DNA of 64,000 bases from Lachnospiraceae bacterium (GTDB taxonomy: Bacteria; Bacillota; Clostridia; Lachnospirales; Lachnospiraceae). A program made the position numbers and the translations under genes. The notes beneath the pieces were generated by a model. The model had not been told where the DNA came from. It saw nothing but the letters and a program-made list of their open reading frames with translations, and did not search any database. Of the stretch, positions 51,307 through 60,329 are shown one piece after another; within the stretch, counting starts at the first letter, position 1, and every line of letters begins with the position of its first letter. Location: NCBI GenBank assembly GCA_015057585.1, contig SVEF01000012.1:34415-98414 (forward strand), given 5' to 3'.

Positions 51307-51339
51307 CTAGCGGAGACGGAGGGATTCGAACCCTGACAA
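51307..51339 (-). other. Fragment of a tmRNA (ssrA) or tRNA-like 3' end: probable attachment site
   Basis: The minus strand reads AGGGTTCGAATCCCT (a T-arm) then CCGTCTCCGCTAG, the acceptor-stem 3' strand typical of bacterial tmRNA (CGTCTCC). A terminator follows at once, but upstream there is no anticodon arm, tag sequence or GGAGACG 5' strand. This is what a site-specific integrase leaves when it inserts into the 3' end of an RNA gene. The intact copy would be at the other end, outside the window. Confidence 0.7.
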
Positions 51340-51494
51340 TATCTGTATAATTATGTTTTTTAATGGTTGCTTCTAGCGACGATGTCCTTGCCAAGTCGGT
51401 TACACAACCGTTCAAAAAAAATCCAGATTTGCTTGTCAGGTGTCCGAAAGGTGCCGAAAATTAAAATGTAACATTTACTCCGTCAAAAGCAATA

Positions 51495-51698
51495 TTAACA
51501 GTTCCATTCTTCTGGATATTCTGGTTCATCTACCTCCATTAAACTACCCACAATAATATCTGCATAAACGCAATCCATACACTGTGCTTCAAAGCGTGCT
51601 TCTCTACTTGCTGGTTCAATCTCTATACGACATTTACAGCCACATCCTCTACATACTACATTGATTACTTCATTTCCATTTTCGTTTACATATCTCAT
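51495..51698 (-). CDS. Small Cys-rich protein of the element
   Basis: A 67-residue protein starting MRYVNENGNEVINVVCRGCG, with AAGGAG ~10 nt upstream. Cysteines in CRGCGCKC and later CMDC could bind zinc; the tail is acidic and ends WNC. It is the first gene inside the attachment site, downstream of the integrase, a position often taken by small control proteins. No family recognised. Confidence 0.65.
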   Translation of the reverse strand: MRYVNENGNEVINVVCRGCGCKCRIEIEPASREARFEAQCMDCVYADIIVGSLMEVDEPEYPEEWNC

Positions 51699-51775
51699 AA
51701 TATGATTTCTCCTTTTCAAAAAAAATTTAGGCAGGAGAAGCCCCTTTCAGGACTTCCCCCTTGTACCAAAAAGCA

Positions 51776-52990
51776 CTACATTCCCTGTGCTTTTAATTCT
51801 TCTACAACACCCTTAAATGTGTCGTTAATCTTAGCAACCTCCGCTTTTTTAGCATCCTCAAAAGCATGGGCATATAACTCCATTGTCATCTTGACTTCAC
51901 TGTGTCCCAACTGACTCATCAGACTTTTGACCTGCATGCCACCATTCACAGCAATACTAGCATAAGAGTGGCGGAGACCGTGAAGCTTTACATAGTCAAT
52001 CTCCGGATACTCCTCTACGAGTTTTTTCATAAATCTGCGATGGTATTGGTAAATTCTGTCCGGCTTAAACGGCTGACCAGTTTTGTCACAGAAAACATAT
52101 TCTTCATCGTTGAAGTCCTGTCCACCCTGTAACTTCAAAATCTTGTACTCATGCCGCTTTCTGCGCAACATTTCAGCAAGGATTTCTGGAATCTGGACAA
52201 CCCTGCGCCCTGCTTCTGATTTAGGGTCTTTTTCGTAAATCTTCCCTCCGGCAGCTACCCTTGTTTCCACAATGTGAAGTTCAGACATTCCATCATCAAT
52301 GAAAATATTCTCATAGCGCAGTCCTGCCATTTCTCCCTTACGGAGTCCTGCCAATAAGCCAAGCCAGATGACGGTTTCATAATGTCCGCCCATGGAAGCG
52401 GAAAATGTCAGTGCTTTCATTGCGTCCTGAACATCCAGAAACTTTGCTTCTTTTTTAGGTTTCGCACCATACGGAACAGTTAAATCCAGTGCCGGGTTAT
52501 CTTTGATATAACCTGCCTTATGTGCCTTTTTAAACAGTACACTAATAAAACCTCTGGTATTGCTGATAGTCTTTTTGGAACGTCCATCCTTATGTAATGT
52601 GTTCAGATAGTTCTGCAAATGCACCATGGTTATTTTTGAAAGCTTCATTTCCGGGTTAAAATGCGCCAGTAAACCGTGCGGAGAATAACAGATGTTTTCA
52701 TAGCCCCGAACCGTCAGCGGACTAAGATTTTCTGTAAACACCTCAAAATACTCGGTGCAGAACTCTTTGAGAGTCATCTGCTCTCCCTTGTAAACTACGG
52801 TTGCGCCATCGTCAAATTCGCACTCAACTTTCTTTTTGAACCGCTCGACTTCACGGCGAGTTGTACCTGCCGGGAATGTTTTAGACTTACGTTTACGTCT
52901 GCCATCCAAAGTACGGACTTCATACATCACCTTGTAACGCTCTTTACCTTTGTTTCCTGAGTCAATAGTAATTAAATGAGCCATTGTCAT
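51776..52990 (-). CDS. int: Tyrosine site-specific integrase
   Basis: A 404-residue phage/ICE-type integrase. An N-terminal AP2-like arm-binding part (~1-70), a SAM-like core-binding part (~75-170; YFEVFTENLSPLTVRGYENI), then the catalytic domain with Arg217 (LLAGLRKGEM), Lys257, His337 and Arg340 (HGLRHSYAS), His363 (LGHSEVKMT) and nucleophile Tyr373 (ELYAHAF). All expected residues are present. Start ATG at 52990 or 52984. It is next to the excisionase-like gene and 440 nt from the RNA fragment that is its likely target site. Confidence 0.95.
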   Translation of the reverse strand: MTMAHLITIDSGNKGKERYKVMYEVRTLDGRRKRKSKTFPAGTTRREVERFKKKVECEFDDGATVVYKGEQMTLKEFCTEYFEVFTENLSPLTVRGYENICYSPHGLLAHFNPEMKLSKITMVHLQNYLNTLHKDGRSKKTISNTRGFISVLFKKAHKAGYIKDNPALDLTVPYGAKPKKEAKFLDVQDAMKALTFSASMGGHYETVIWLGLLAGLRKGEMAGLRYENIFIDDGMSELHIVETRVAAGGKIYEKDPKSEAGRRVVQIPEILAEMLRRKRHEYKILKLQGGQDFNDEEYVFCDKTGQPFKPDRIYQYHRRFMKKLVEEYPEIDYVKLHGLRHSYASIAVNGGMQVKSLMSQLGHSEVKMTMELYAHAFEDAKKAEVAKINDTFKGVVEELKAQGM

Positions 52991-53001
52991 TTTCTCCTCT
53001 G

Positions 53002-53235
53002 CTAATTGTTTTTATACCCATAATCCTCCATACCAAGCTGAAAATCTGTAGAGTCCTCTGACTCCAGCAGTTCCTCTAACCTTTTTCTTGAGAAATAGTA
53101 GGTGTTTCCAATTTTCTGATACGGTACATACGCTAATAAGAAACATTTTAATTTTTTATAGCCGATTGACCGAATATAGTAGCTTTGTATATCTTTAATA
53201 CTAAGCATGCGTGGTAAGCTTTTTACCTCGTTCAT
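53002..53235 (-). CDS. Excisionase-like helix-turn-helix protein
   Basis: A 77-residue basic protein ending 11 nt before the integrase start. LSIKDIQSYYIRSIGYKKLK and the YFSRKRLEELLES end have the winged-helix layout of Xis/MerR-like DNA-binding proteins, where a Tyr/Phe-rich wing precedes a final helix. GGAGG site upstream. Position and size fit a recombination directionality factor; sequence identity to a known Xis is not claimed. The gap 53236-53378 holds a hairpin (AAAGCC/GGCTTT, ~53312-53330) and no gene. Confidence 0.75.
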   Translation of the reverse strand: MNEVKSLPRMLSIKDIQSYYIRSIGYKKLKCFLLAYVPYQKIGNTYYFSRKRLEELLESEDSTDFQLGMEDYGYKNN

Positions 53236-53378
53236 CCTGAATCCCTCCTGTTTTATTTAATAATATATGTCTGCAAATAACAGCAATCCGATTTGGTCTG
53301 CTAGCAGTCCCAAAGCCAGAAATCGGCTTTAGGACTACTACTGGATTCTGTTCTGCTTCTAATTACTAATTCAAGCAC

Positions 53379-53744
53379 CTAACAGTCATTGCTTATCCTG
53401 TACTCAACCAACGTATCTCTGGCTTCCATATCTTCTTCAAAAATGTGATATTCTGCATAAAGGTAAGTGGTTGAAATGGATACCGCCTTATGTCCGTGTA
53501 CAATATTATTTAAGCCTTTCCATACATTATAAGGCAAATCCTTCGGTGCAAATCCGTTGTCCAAATACAACAGAGTCAAAGTCTTGTTATCTATGTAAAT
53601 CCGGGCAATATCAGGAATCATCCTGTATAAATAGCTTTCAATTTCTTTTTCATATCTTAATAAAAGAAATCTGCTCTGGAACTGCTCTGCTACTGTGTAG
53701 CGTCTCATAATAAGGTAACAACAAGGTTCTGAAACATTACTGCT
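53379..53744 (-). CDS. Unknown element protein after the primase gene
   Basis: About 121 residues from the ATG at 53744, which overlaps the end of the primase gene by 8 nt; a later Met (53705, MRRYTVAEQFQSRFLL) is possible, as neither has a clear ribosome binding site. Content includes LRYEKEIESYLYRMIPDIAR and KGLNNIVHGHKAVSISTTYL. No membrane segment, no family recognised. Overlap suggests coupling to the primase. Confidence 0.65.
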   Translation of the reverse strand, partial: SSNVSEPCCYLIMRRYTVAEQFQSRFLLLRYEKEIESYLYRMIPDIARIYIDNKTLTLLYLDNGFAPKDLPYNVWKGLNNIVHGHKAVSISTTYLYAEYHIFEEDMEARDTLVEYRISNDC

Positions 53745-56208
53745 CATTGCCTGGTGTTCCATTCTTGCCCGTGTCCTCCTGTGTATTGGAAACTCCCGGT
53801 GTCTCCACAGAATTTGCACAAGCTTCTTTATCTATATTTTCCTTATCTGCTACTGTTGGTTTAGCTTTACTAGCAGATGGATTAGTTTCCCCGGCAGGGG
53901 TGTCCTTTGCTTCTTCCTGTTCTTCTTCATCAGGAAAAACTTCTTTAATACTTCTAGGTTTACTGCGTTTCTCTATTACTGCTTTTTCCTCCTGCACGCT
54001 CCCCACAACTCCAGACTTTGGAAGAACTATATTTGCAGTTGTTCCATTGTTTACAAAGGTAAGAATCTTGTTCTTTCCATTAGCACTCTTTGTGTAGGTA
54101 ATACCATGTTGAGCCAAGTCAGACGCAAAATTAGAAAGCTTTCTTGAAACTGCAGAAGAACTCTTTGGAACTCCCGGATGTTTGCCGTACTTCTCACAAA
54201 GTTTTTCATGAAGTACAGAGACAGCAATGTCGAATGTCGTCTTTCCGTACATCATTCCAACAATGTATTCCGTAATCGGATTGTTTTCGATTACTGTCTC
54301 TGTAATGATATTAGTATTCTCTACAAAGGCATTCTCGATTTCGTCCTGTGAAAATCCCATAGCCAAACCACACTTCACAGCAAACTCCTGATAATCCAGT
54401 AAGCGGATTTTTTCTTTAATCGGGTTAATGTCTGTTGTTAAAGCTACCGCCACCGCATTAAGGAAACCACCTAAAATCTGTGGCTTTACAACATCGAACT
54501 TCGCTTCCAGCTCTTTTTCGCTAATACGTTCATTGCTCTGGAAACGTTCTAACGTAATAATAAGTACACGGTCTAATAAATCTTCCTTGTTGCTTAAAAG
54601 GTTCAGACCATTCAGAATCAGAATTGTCTTGAGTCCTCTGGTAACAGTTTCATCATTCGTGAACAGTTTTCTTTCTACAACATATCCGCCAGTAACCGCC
54701 TGACAGAGAATATCAGCCATTTCCTTGCGAATACCGCCTAAGTTGTCAAAACAGAGGGCAAATTCACGACCCAGAATAACACTAAGGTCTTTCGCATTGT
54801 CCGGGAATCTGTACAGACCAGTCACCTTCGGGTTCACTAGGCTCTGAATCCAGCGACAAATGGTAGACTTCGCACTGCCTTTTTCGCCTTCCAGAAACAA
54901 AATTGGATGGCTGACACCTGCAATAAAAGCCACAGCAATGAACGTCATCAGTAAAATCCAGTCCTTTGGAGAGCGCAGATTAAAGAAAGGCTTCATAAGT
55001 TCCTGCAGTTTTTTTGGGTCAGCTGTTAAGTCCGGCAGAACCTGTACCTTGTCGGAATTGTCAGTAATAAATGTCTTTTCTGGATAATCCGCCAGTTCAA
55101 CATTTCCCGGAGTAATGCTTACCGTTGTTTCATTATCCCCTAAGTCATACAGAAAACCGTTTTCTGTTTTAACCATGCGGTGGTGCAGTTCCACCATTGG
55201 GTTGTTTCTTGCTTCATCCGTCAGGCTCTGTAAAGCGGCAAGCATTGCAGCATCCGCTATATAACGCTTATCCGTACTCTTTTTCAGCCATTCACGGATT
55301 ACAGACTTTACAGCTTCCTGCTCTAAATTGTAGACCTGCCTGCTGATAATGTCGGAAACAGATGTGTACAACTTGTCATACTGGTCACGGAACGGATGGA
55401 ATACTTCCAGTGCTTTTTCGCAAATCAAATCCAGATTCCAGCTACCCTTTCCGTTACTGTCTACATAATACAACTCTTGAGAGTAAGTGTTGTTATTTAC
55501 ATAGTCAACAACAGCTTTAAAGTCATTGGCTTTGTCAAATTCCGGGAGTTTTACAATAGAAGCGTGTCTCCATGGATTTTCGTCTGTTGAAGTTCCCTTC
55601 TTTGACAGAGTACCCGGCATTTTGAAAATTCTTCCGGCATTTGTTACCTTGGTATCTACCTTGTAATTGTCCTGGTTATACTGCCCCCGCATTAAACGCA
55701 CAAACTGCTTCACATAGTTAATGTTGTCCTTTACTACAAATGGCTTGCATGGAATCATAACATGCGCACCATTGCCAGAATTAACAATGCCAATACCAGT
55801 AAAACCATCTGCCCCCAACTGCTTAGCCATCATCTGGGCAATTGCAACTGCCTTGTCATTTTCCTCTTTTGTAACATTTACCTTCACATTCTCTGTGGAA
55901 CCCTTGTCATCGGTATCGACATCAATATCTACGATGAGATACTGCATTTGACTAACATCTGCATTTTTTAACGCACCGTTTGACTTGCCAGCTCCAAGGG
56001 TATTGATTGGAATCGTATCCTTGAAATCATCACTGATACTATGGGCATTGTAATAAAGTGTAACTTCATCATCTAATGATTCCAGACTATCAGCCAAATC
56101 ATCAGTATTATCGAAATAGCCATGATACCATTTACCCGGTGGCAGTGTTCTTATATACATGCCTTCTGGAACTGTGTTAAAGAACTTAATAATTTCTTCT
56201 CTTACCAT
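53737..56208 (-). CDS. Primase-helicase-like replication protein of the element
   Basis: An 823-residue protein; ATG at 56208 (MVREEIIKFFNTVPEG) has AAAGGAG upstream. The N-terminal third resembles an archaeo-eukaryotic-type primase domain (YLIVDIDVDTDD with the acidic pair, then IVNSGNGAHVMIP). The central part has a P-loop LEGEKGSAKST (~439-449), Walker B ALCFDNLGG and a sensor-like TILILNGL, as in DUF927/VapE-type helicases. The last ~110 residues are disordered and acidic/proline-rich. Likely used for element DNA replication. Large hairpins occupy its leader. Confidence 0.85.
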   Translation of the reverse strand: MVREEIIKFFNTVPEGMYIRTLPPGKWYHGYFDNTDDLADSLESLDDEVTLYYNAHSISDDFKDTIPINTLGAGKSNGALKNADVSQMQYLIVDIDVDTDDKGSTENVKVNVTKEENDKAVAIAQMMAKQLGADGFTGIGIVNSGNGAHVMIPCKPFVVKDNINYVKQFVRLMRGQYNQDNYKVDTKVTNAGRIFKMPGTLSKKGTSTDENPWRHASIVKLPEFDKANDFKAVVDYVNNNTYSQELYYVDSNGKGSWNLDLICEKALEVFHPFRDQYDKLYTSVSDIISRQVYNLEQEAVKSVIREWLKKSTDKRYIADAAMLAALQSLTDEARNNPMVELHHRMVKTENGFLYDLGDNETTVSITPGNVELADYPEKTFITDNSDKVQVLPDLTADPKKLQELMKPFFNLRSPKDWILLMTFIAVAFIAGVSHPILFLEGEKGSAKSTICRWIQSLVNPKVTGLYRFPDNAKDLSVILGREFALCFDNLGGIRKEMADILCQAVTGGYVVERKLFTNDETVTRGLKTILILNGLNLLSNKEDLLDRVLIITLERFQSNERISEKELEAKFDVVKPQILGGFLNAVAVALTTDINPIKEKIRLLDYQEFAVKCGLAMGFSQDEIENAFVENTNIITETVIENNPITEYIVGMMYGKTTFDIAVSVLHEKLCEKYGKHPGVPKSSSAVSRKLSNFASDLAQHGITYTKSANGKNKILTFVNNGTTANIVLPKSGVVGSVQEEKAVIEKRSKPRSIKEVFPDEEEQEEAKDTPAGETNPSASKAKPTVADKENIDKEACANSVETPGVSNTQEDTGKNGTPGNEQ

Positions 56209-56226
56209 AAAAAATCGCTCCTTTCT

Positions 56227-56334
56227 TTTTTGAACGGAAGCGTGGGGGACTTTTGTCGGCAATGCCGTCAGCAACTGCCCAAAGTCCCTTCTGCTTCCTT
56301 TTTTGCCCCTAGCAGTAATCTTATACTGCTAGGA
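56227..56334 (-). promoter_or_regulatory. Two large hairpins in the primase gene leader
   Basis: CCTAGCAGT/ACTGCTAGG (arms 56308-56334) is followed by a 70-80-nt hairpin: GGAAGC/GCTTCC enclosing GGGACTTT/AAAGTCCC (~56236-56296). Both lie between the preceding gene stop and the primase ribosome binding site. Loop sequence TGTCGGCAATGCCGT (56254-56268) recurs at 57632-57646. Confidence 0.6.
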
Positions 56335-56346
56335 GCGTTCCTTTGT

Positions 56347-56910
56347 TTATTCTTCCTCGAATAAATCTTCCTCTGGTACAGTTTCTTCTATATCAGAAGT
56401 TTCCGGCTCATTATCTTCTGAAAGTTCCTCCACAGGCAGTTCTTCCTCTAACTCGTCTGCATCGGCTTCTTCCATATCATCATCGGATACATTCTCCGGG
56501 GCTTCTTCTAACTGGATGTAATATGCATCATCTTCAAAGAATCCCTCATAGAAGGACACTGTAGTATGCTCGGACAAATCAATCTTGTATTTTTCAACAA
56601 TATGCTCTGCTAAAGTTGCTACATAAAGAATAGGCTTGCCGGTATCGACCTTGGACAATCCCAGACCGTTACCATTGCCATCTCTTACAACCAAATAGTT
56701 CTCAATAAAAGAAATTTCAACATCACTTGGAGAGTCTAATTTTTCAAACACTTCTCTTCCAAAGGAAAGACGCTTGCCACATTTTTTGTGGCAGGTAAGT
56801 GTCATCAGAGCAGGCTTGTTGCTTCTGGCAACCACACCTTTTCTGCGGTTGGATGGTGCATTGAACTTTACTTCATTACTACGATTTAACTTTGAATTCT
56901 TAACTGACAT
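56347..56910 (-). CDS. Unknown element protein with acidic tail
   Basis: A 187-residue protein, ATG at 56910 (MSVKNSKLNRSNEVKFN) behind AAAGGAG. The first ~35 residues are basic and likely flexible (APSNRRKGVVARSN). A folded core follows (~40-130; GKRLSFGREVFEKLDSPSDV, SFIENYLVVRDGNG). The last ~55 residues are almost entirely Glu/Asp. Acidic tails like this occur on single-strand-binding and replication accessory proteins; that role here is inference from its place before the primase gene. Confidence 0.7.
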   Translation of the reverse strand: MSVKNSKLNRSNEVKFNAPSNRRKGVVARSNKPALMTLTCHKKCGKRLSFGREVFEKLDSPSDVEISFIENYLVVRDGNGNGLGLSKVDTGKPILYVATLAEHIVEKYKIDLSEHTTVSFYEGFFEDDAYYIQLEEAPENVSDDDMEEADADELEEELPVEELSEDNEPETSDIEETVPEEDLFEEE

Positions 56911-57053
56911 AAAAATGTCTCCTTTCATTTGTGGTGGGGAATAGTACCCTTTGTTTAATTTGAAGCTGGTTCATTTAAGAACCTTTGTGCCTATTATTTC
57001 CACAGCCTACCGTCCTGCTAAGAACGGTAGACTGGGATTTGTATTGAACGCTA

Positions 57054-57515
57054 CTAGAATTCGGTTTCTTCAATCTGGTATTTCATTTCATATAAGAAAT
57101 ACCAGAACCAGTCATAGTCGGACAACCACTCAAGGTCATCGCTAGAAACCATCAGTGGGCAGTGAACCTTACAGACTGTACCATCCTTAAAATCAAAACT
57201 GCCAAGGAACATCCTTCCTTCTACACAGCGATAATCTGTACGCATATGTAACATCTTACCCATACCTTCGTAAAATTCATCCAGAACTTTTTCAGCCTTG
57301 CCGTATGTAGGTAAAACAAACTCCATAGTGACCTGCTTTCTGAATTCTATATCAAAAGCATTCAGTGTTCCTCTTACCTCCGTCCTGTCAGTTGAAATTC
57401 TTACATCATCCACCCAAAACAGGTGCACCATGTTTTCCTGGAAAGAGTGCACGAACTCCTCCATGCTCATATAAATATTCTCGTTCTTGTCAACGTTATA
57501 ATCTGTCTGATTCAT
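57054..57515 (-). CDS. Unknown element protein
   Basis: A 153-residue acidic protein with AAAGGAG upstream. Contains YMSMEEFVHSFQENMVHLFW, RTEVRGTLNAFDIEFRK and an aromatic-rich C-terminus (YDWFWYFLYEMKYQ). No membrane segment or catalytic motif recognised. It precedes the acidic-tail protein and primase genes in the same direction and is likely part of that replication unit. A hairpin CTACCGT/ACGGTAG lies in the gap after it (~57007-57031). Confidence 0.68.
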   Translation of the reverse strand: MNQTDYNVDKNENIYMSMEEFVHSFQENMVHLFWVDDVRISTDRTEVRGTLNAFDIEFRKQVTMEFVLPTYGKAEKVLDEFYEGMGKMLHMRTDYRCVEGRMFLGSFDFKDGTVCKVHCPLMVSSDDLEWLSDYDWFWYFLYEMKYQIEETEF

Positions 57516-57976
57516 AAATTAATTCTCCTTTTTTCATTGGTGCAGACAGTATCTTTACCACCTGCTACTTTTTACAGTTGCTATTTCAGCACAGACTTGA
57601 AAGGCTTGTCCAGCAATGCCATGCCAAAAAATGTCGGCAATGCCGTAAGTTGGTTCTGCAAAAACAAGTTTCGCTGACGGCACTGACGGCACTTTCGGCA
57701 TTTTTCTGACCGCTTCCTCCTGCTTCACATCTGTGCAAAAATCTGTTAAGATTTTACGCATCGATTTTTCAATGTTTAATTGCCCATGGGCTTCTCATTC
57801 TCGGTGGTTCTCTTATCCTTTTCATACGTACCTCCAGCATTAGTAGAATGAACTCATAACTCATTTCTGTTCCTACTATAAACCTAACATCCTAACAGAA
57901 TATTTTTAGTTACAAAAAGCTGGTATTTCTTGTTGAAACAACTTATAATAAGAAGAAAAAGAAAGGAAATTCTTCC
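57516..57976. other. 461-nt intergenic region with repeat-rich sequence
   Basis: Between divergent genes. It holds GCCGTCAG-type short repeats (57634-57700) including the 15-mer shared with the primase leader, and on the plus strand a TATAAT box (~57945) ahead of the 586-residue orphan gene. A 68-codon frame is present but without a ribosome binding site; I do not accept it as a gene. Confidence 0.5.
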
Positions 57977-59737
57977 ATGAATACAATTCATATAAATAAA
58001 ACCTTGGACCAACAATTTGGGGAAGACATTCGCAAGTACCTTTTTTCACATACGATTAACAATAAGAATTATCTATCATCTGAAATCAATCAACTTGCTC
58101 GCAAATTACAGAAAAACTTTAATGCAGATAATCATCCTTGCGTTATTTCTTATGCCGATTACGAATATAACTACACAACCCGCATGGGTAACCTTTTTGC
58201 TTCTGGCTCATATTTTAAAAGAAGCGAACAAATACTTTTAAAATATACTTACAAGAAATTAAGTTCTATTTTGGGCAAATTTTCTGTTCTACCTGCTGAT
58301 ACTAGCCATCCTCACTACAATTATGCCCAAATTGTTACATCTGCTACTTATTTAATCACATTAGGAGATTGCAACCTTACCTCTGCAGACCTTAAAAATT
58401 TAGCAACCAACTGCCATCGCCTGCTTTCTTATCAGGACTGGTTAGTGTATACCATTTTATATGTGTTTGCTTTAGAAACAGAATACTTTAGGGGAAAATT
58501 ATGCTGTGGAAATTCTAAAAGATTCACTAGTTCCCTTTTAAATTGGTTTGATTATTTAGAAATATTAGAATTTCGAATTTTCCCCCATGCTTGTACCAAA
58601 GCATTTAAAAAATTCGAAGAAAAAAACTACAATTCAAAATTAGTAAATACAAAAAATACCATTTCCTATACCATGCTCGCCAGAAAAGCATATTCAATGT
58701 TCACACATTTTTTGGGATTTTCATGCAACCCAATAAAAGCAGAAAAAGATACGTCCTTTTCAAGTGAAACGCCACGCTCCAGGCTTCCAATCATTGAAGA
58801 CGGATTCATTACCCCCTCTACTACTATGGCACTTTGGAATTTAAGACAAAAATGCTTTCCTAAAGAGGTAATTACTGGAACGTTCGCCGAAGAAGCAGAT
58901 TACAACCATCCAAAAGACGAAGAAGCTTACATGAAAATTGTACAGCGGTATCGGACAATCTTAGATAAAGAGTCTCTTTCTCCAAAAGAACGTATTCAAA
59001 ATATCAGCGCAATAGTTAATCTTCGAAAAAAATATATTCCAAATGTTTTGAGAAGTTCGGCTAATTGCACCACACAATGTATGTTCCGCACTACAGAAGA
59101 ACTAGACAATCTTTTTATAGATTTCTGCTCCAATAGTTTAAAAACTATCATTCGCCTTTCAGAGAATGAAACAGATACCGATTGCTATGATGTAATCCAG
59201 TTATTTTACCTGATTAAAAATGAAATAGAAAATATCTGTCTGGATGATACACGTTCAAAGCCACTTTACGAAAAACAACTCGTTGATATGGAAGATAATT
59301 ACATCTGTTTTATTCGTACCAAATTAAAACAGTTACTTGAAGAACGTAATATTCCAAATACCCGTGCCTTTATCATGGACTTGTCGCTTTTTGATACAGT
59401 TAATTCACTGGAACTTGCTGAAACATTACTGTCCTGTGACCCTGCAAAAATTGATGATAACCTATTGGTAGATTGTTGCCAATTTATTTGCCATTCTTCA
59501 ACTAAAACTTCCACAGATAGCTATTGTTCCGTTTCAAACCAAGTATTTTGTATTGCTTTTACTACGGATGAAATACCGAAACACGCACCATTAAACCGCA
59601 TTAGTTCATTCAGAGATTTAAATGATTTAGACGAAACAGAGCATAAAATGATTGAGACTTACGCTGATATGATATATAAAGACCTTACAGATATACATAG
59701 ACAGGTTGCGGATATTTTCATAAACTATCCAATCTAA
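57977..59737 (+). CDS. Large orphan protein, possible element cargo
   Basis: A 586-residue soluble protein, the only well-supported complete plus-strand gene of the element. Strong GAAAGGAAA site, own promoter region. It is AT-rich, helical and rich in Tyr, Cys and Asn (TRMGNLFASGSYFKRSEQIL, LARKAYSMFTHFLGFSC, ISAIVNLRKKYIPNVLRSS). I see no P-loop, nuclease, protease or transmembrane motif. The opposite orientation and distinct composition mark it as cargo rather than transfer or replication machinery. Defence or regulation would be typical cargo functions, but nothing in the sequence shows either. Confidence 0.8.
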   Translation: MNTIHINKTLDQQFGEDIRKYLFSHTINNKNYLSSEINQLARKLQKNFNADNHPCVISYADYEYNYTTRMGNLFASGSYFKRSEQILLKYTYKKLSSILGKFSVLPADTSHPHYNYAQIVTSATYLITLGDCNLTSADLKNLATNCHRLLSYQDWLVYTILYVFALETEYFRGKLCCGNSKRFTSSLLNWFDYLEILEFRIFPHACTKAFKKFEEKNYNSKLVNTKNTISYTMLARKAYSMFTHFLGFSCNPIKAEKDTSFSSETPRSRLPIIEDGFITPSTTMALWNLRQKCFPKEVITGTFAEEADYNHPKDEEAYMKIVQRYRTILDKESLSPKERIQNISAIVNLRKKYIPNVLRSSANCTTQCMFRTTEELDNLFIDFCSNSLKTIIRLSENETDTDCYDVIQLFYLIKNEIENICLDDTRSKPLYEKQLVDMEDNYICFIRTKLKQLLEERNIPNTRAFIMDLSLFDTVNSLELAETLLSCDPAKIDDNLLVDCCQFICHSSTKTSTDSYCSVSNQVFCIAFTTDEIPKHAPLNRISSFRDLNDLDETEHKMIETYADMIYKDLTDIHRQVADIFINYPI

Positions 59738-59786
59738 CGGTACGATATTACACCCCAAACACCGCCGTTGGTGTTTGGGGTAATAT

Positions 59787-59975
59787 TTACAACTCATTTC
59801 TTAAAAATGCTTCTAACTGTTTACGCTCCACAATCATCTTATTTCCAGCTTTGACTACATCTAAATTCTTACATATCAGCTCCCGAATTTTCTTTTTGCT
59901 CAATGGCAAGTATTCCTTTTGAATTTCCGACACAGATACCCATTGTTTGGAATTATTCTCTTTTACATCTTCCAT
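59787..59975 (-). CDS. Small helix-turn-helix (excisionase/MerR-like) protein
   Basis: A 62-residue protein, ATG at 59975 (MEDVKENNSKQWVSVSEIQK) with GGAGGAG upstream. WVSVSEIQKEYLPLSKKKIR gives the helix-turn-helix and a final KMIVERKQLEAFLRNEL the helix after the wing, as in Xis-like DNA-binding proteins. Its start lies 5 nt past the stop of the 90-residue gene. Probably a regulator within the element. Confidence 0.75.
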   Translation of the reverse strand: MEDVKENNSKQWVSVSEIQKEYLPLSKKKIRELICKNLDVVKAGNKMIVERKQLEAFLRNEL

Positions 59976-59979
59976 TAAA

Positions 59980-60252
59980 TCACTCCTCCTCAATTTCCTC
60001 TCCAATGAACAGGCATGGTCTGTACAAGGTGTATTGTTCCAATGTGCCTGTTCTTAAAATAGCACTTACCGCAATAGATTCTGTTTTTGTAAGTCTTGGA
60101 AGCACTTCATAATAATCTATTTCAACAATCACCTCTGCATCCGGCTTCACTAACCGTACTGCTTTTGTTATTTCTTTTTCATAGTCTCTTAAATCTGCCG
60201 ACCTCCTGTAAGCAGAACTCGCCAGTTTATAATGTTTACGCAAAATCATCAT
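59980..60252 (-). CDS. Unknown small element protein
   Basis: A 90-residue protein with GAGGAAAGG upstream, starting MMILRKHYKLASSAYRRSAD. It has a basic N-terminal half and an acidic end (FIGEEIEEE). No family recognised. Probably co-transcribed with the following helix-turn-helix gene. Confidence 0.65.
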   Translation of the reverse strand: MMILRKHYKLASSAYRRSADLRDYEKEITKAVRLVKPDAEVIVEIDYYEVLPRLTKTESIAVSAILRTGTLEQYTLYRPCLFIGEEIEEE

Positions 60253-60280
60253 CCTTTCCTCAATATTTCTATAATAATAT

Positions 60281-60316
60281 AGAAAATAACATCCGACCTT
60301 GCGGCTGTTATTTTCT
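60281..60316. terminator. Perfect inverted repeat, possible bidirectional terminator
   Basis: 11-bp arms AGAAAATAACA (60281-60291) and TGTTATTTTCT (60306-60316) around a 14-nt loop, just after the micro-protein chain and before the next gene's ribosome binding site. T-rich flanks allow termination on either strand. Confidence 0.6.
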
Positions 60317-60329
60317 AATCTTTTGTTGG

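Noticed and set aside
57555..57761. 68-codon frame in the 57.5-58.0 kb gap
   Set aside because: No ribosome binding site and built from GCCGTCAG repeats.
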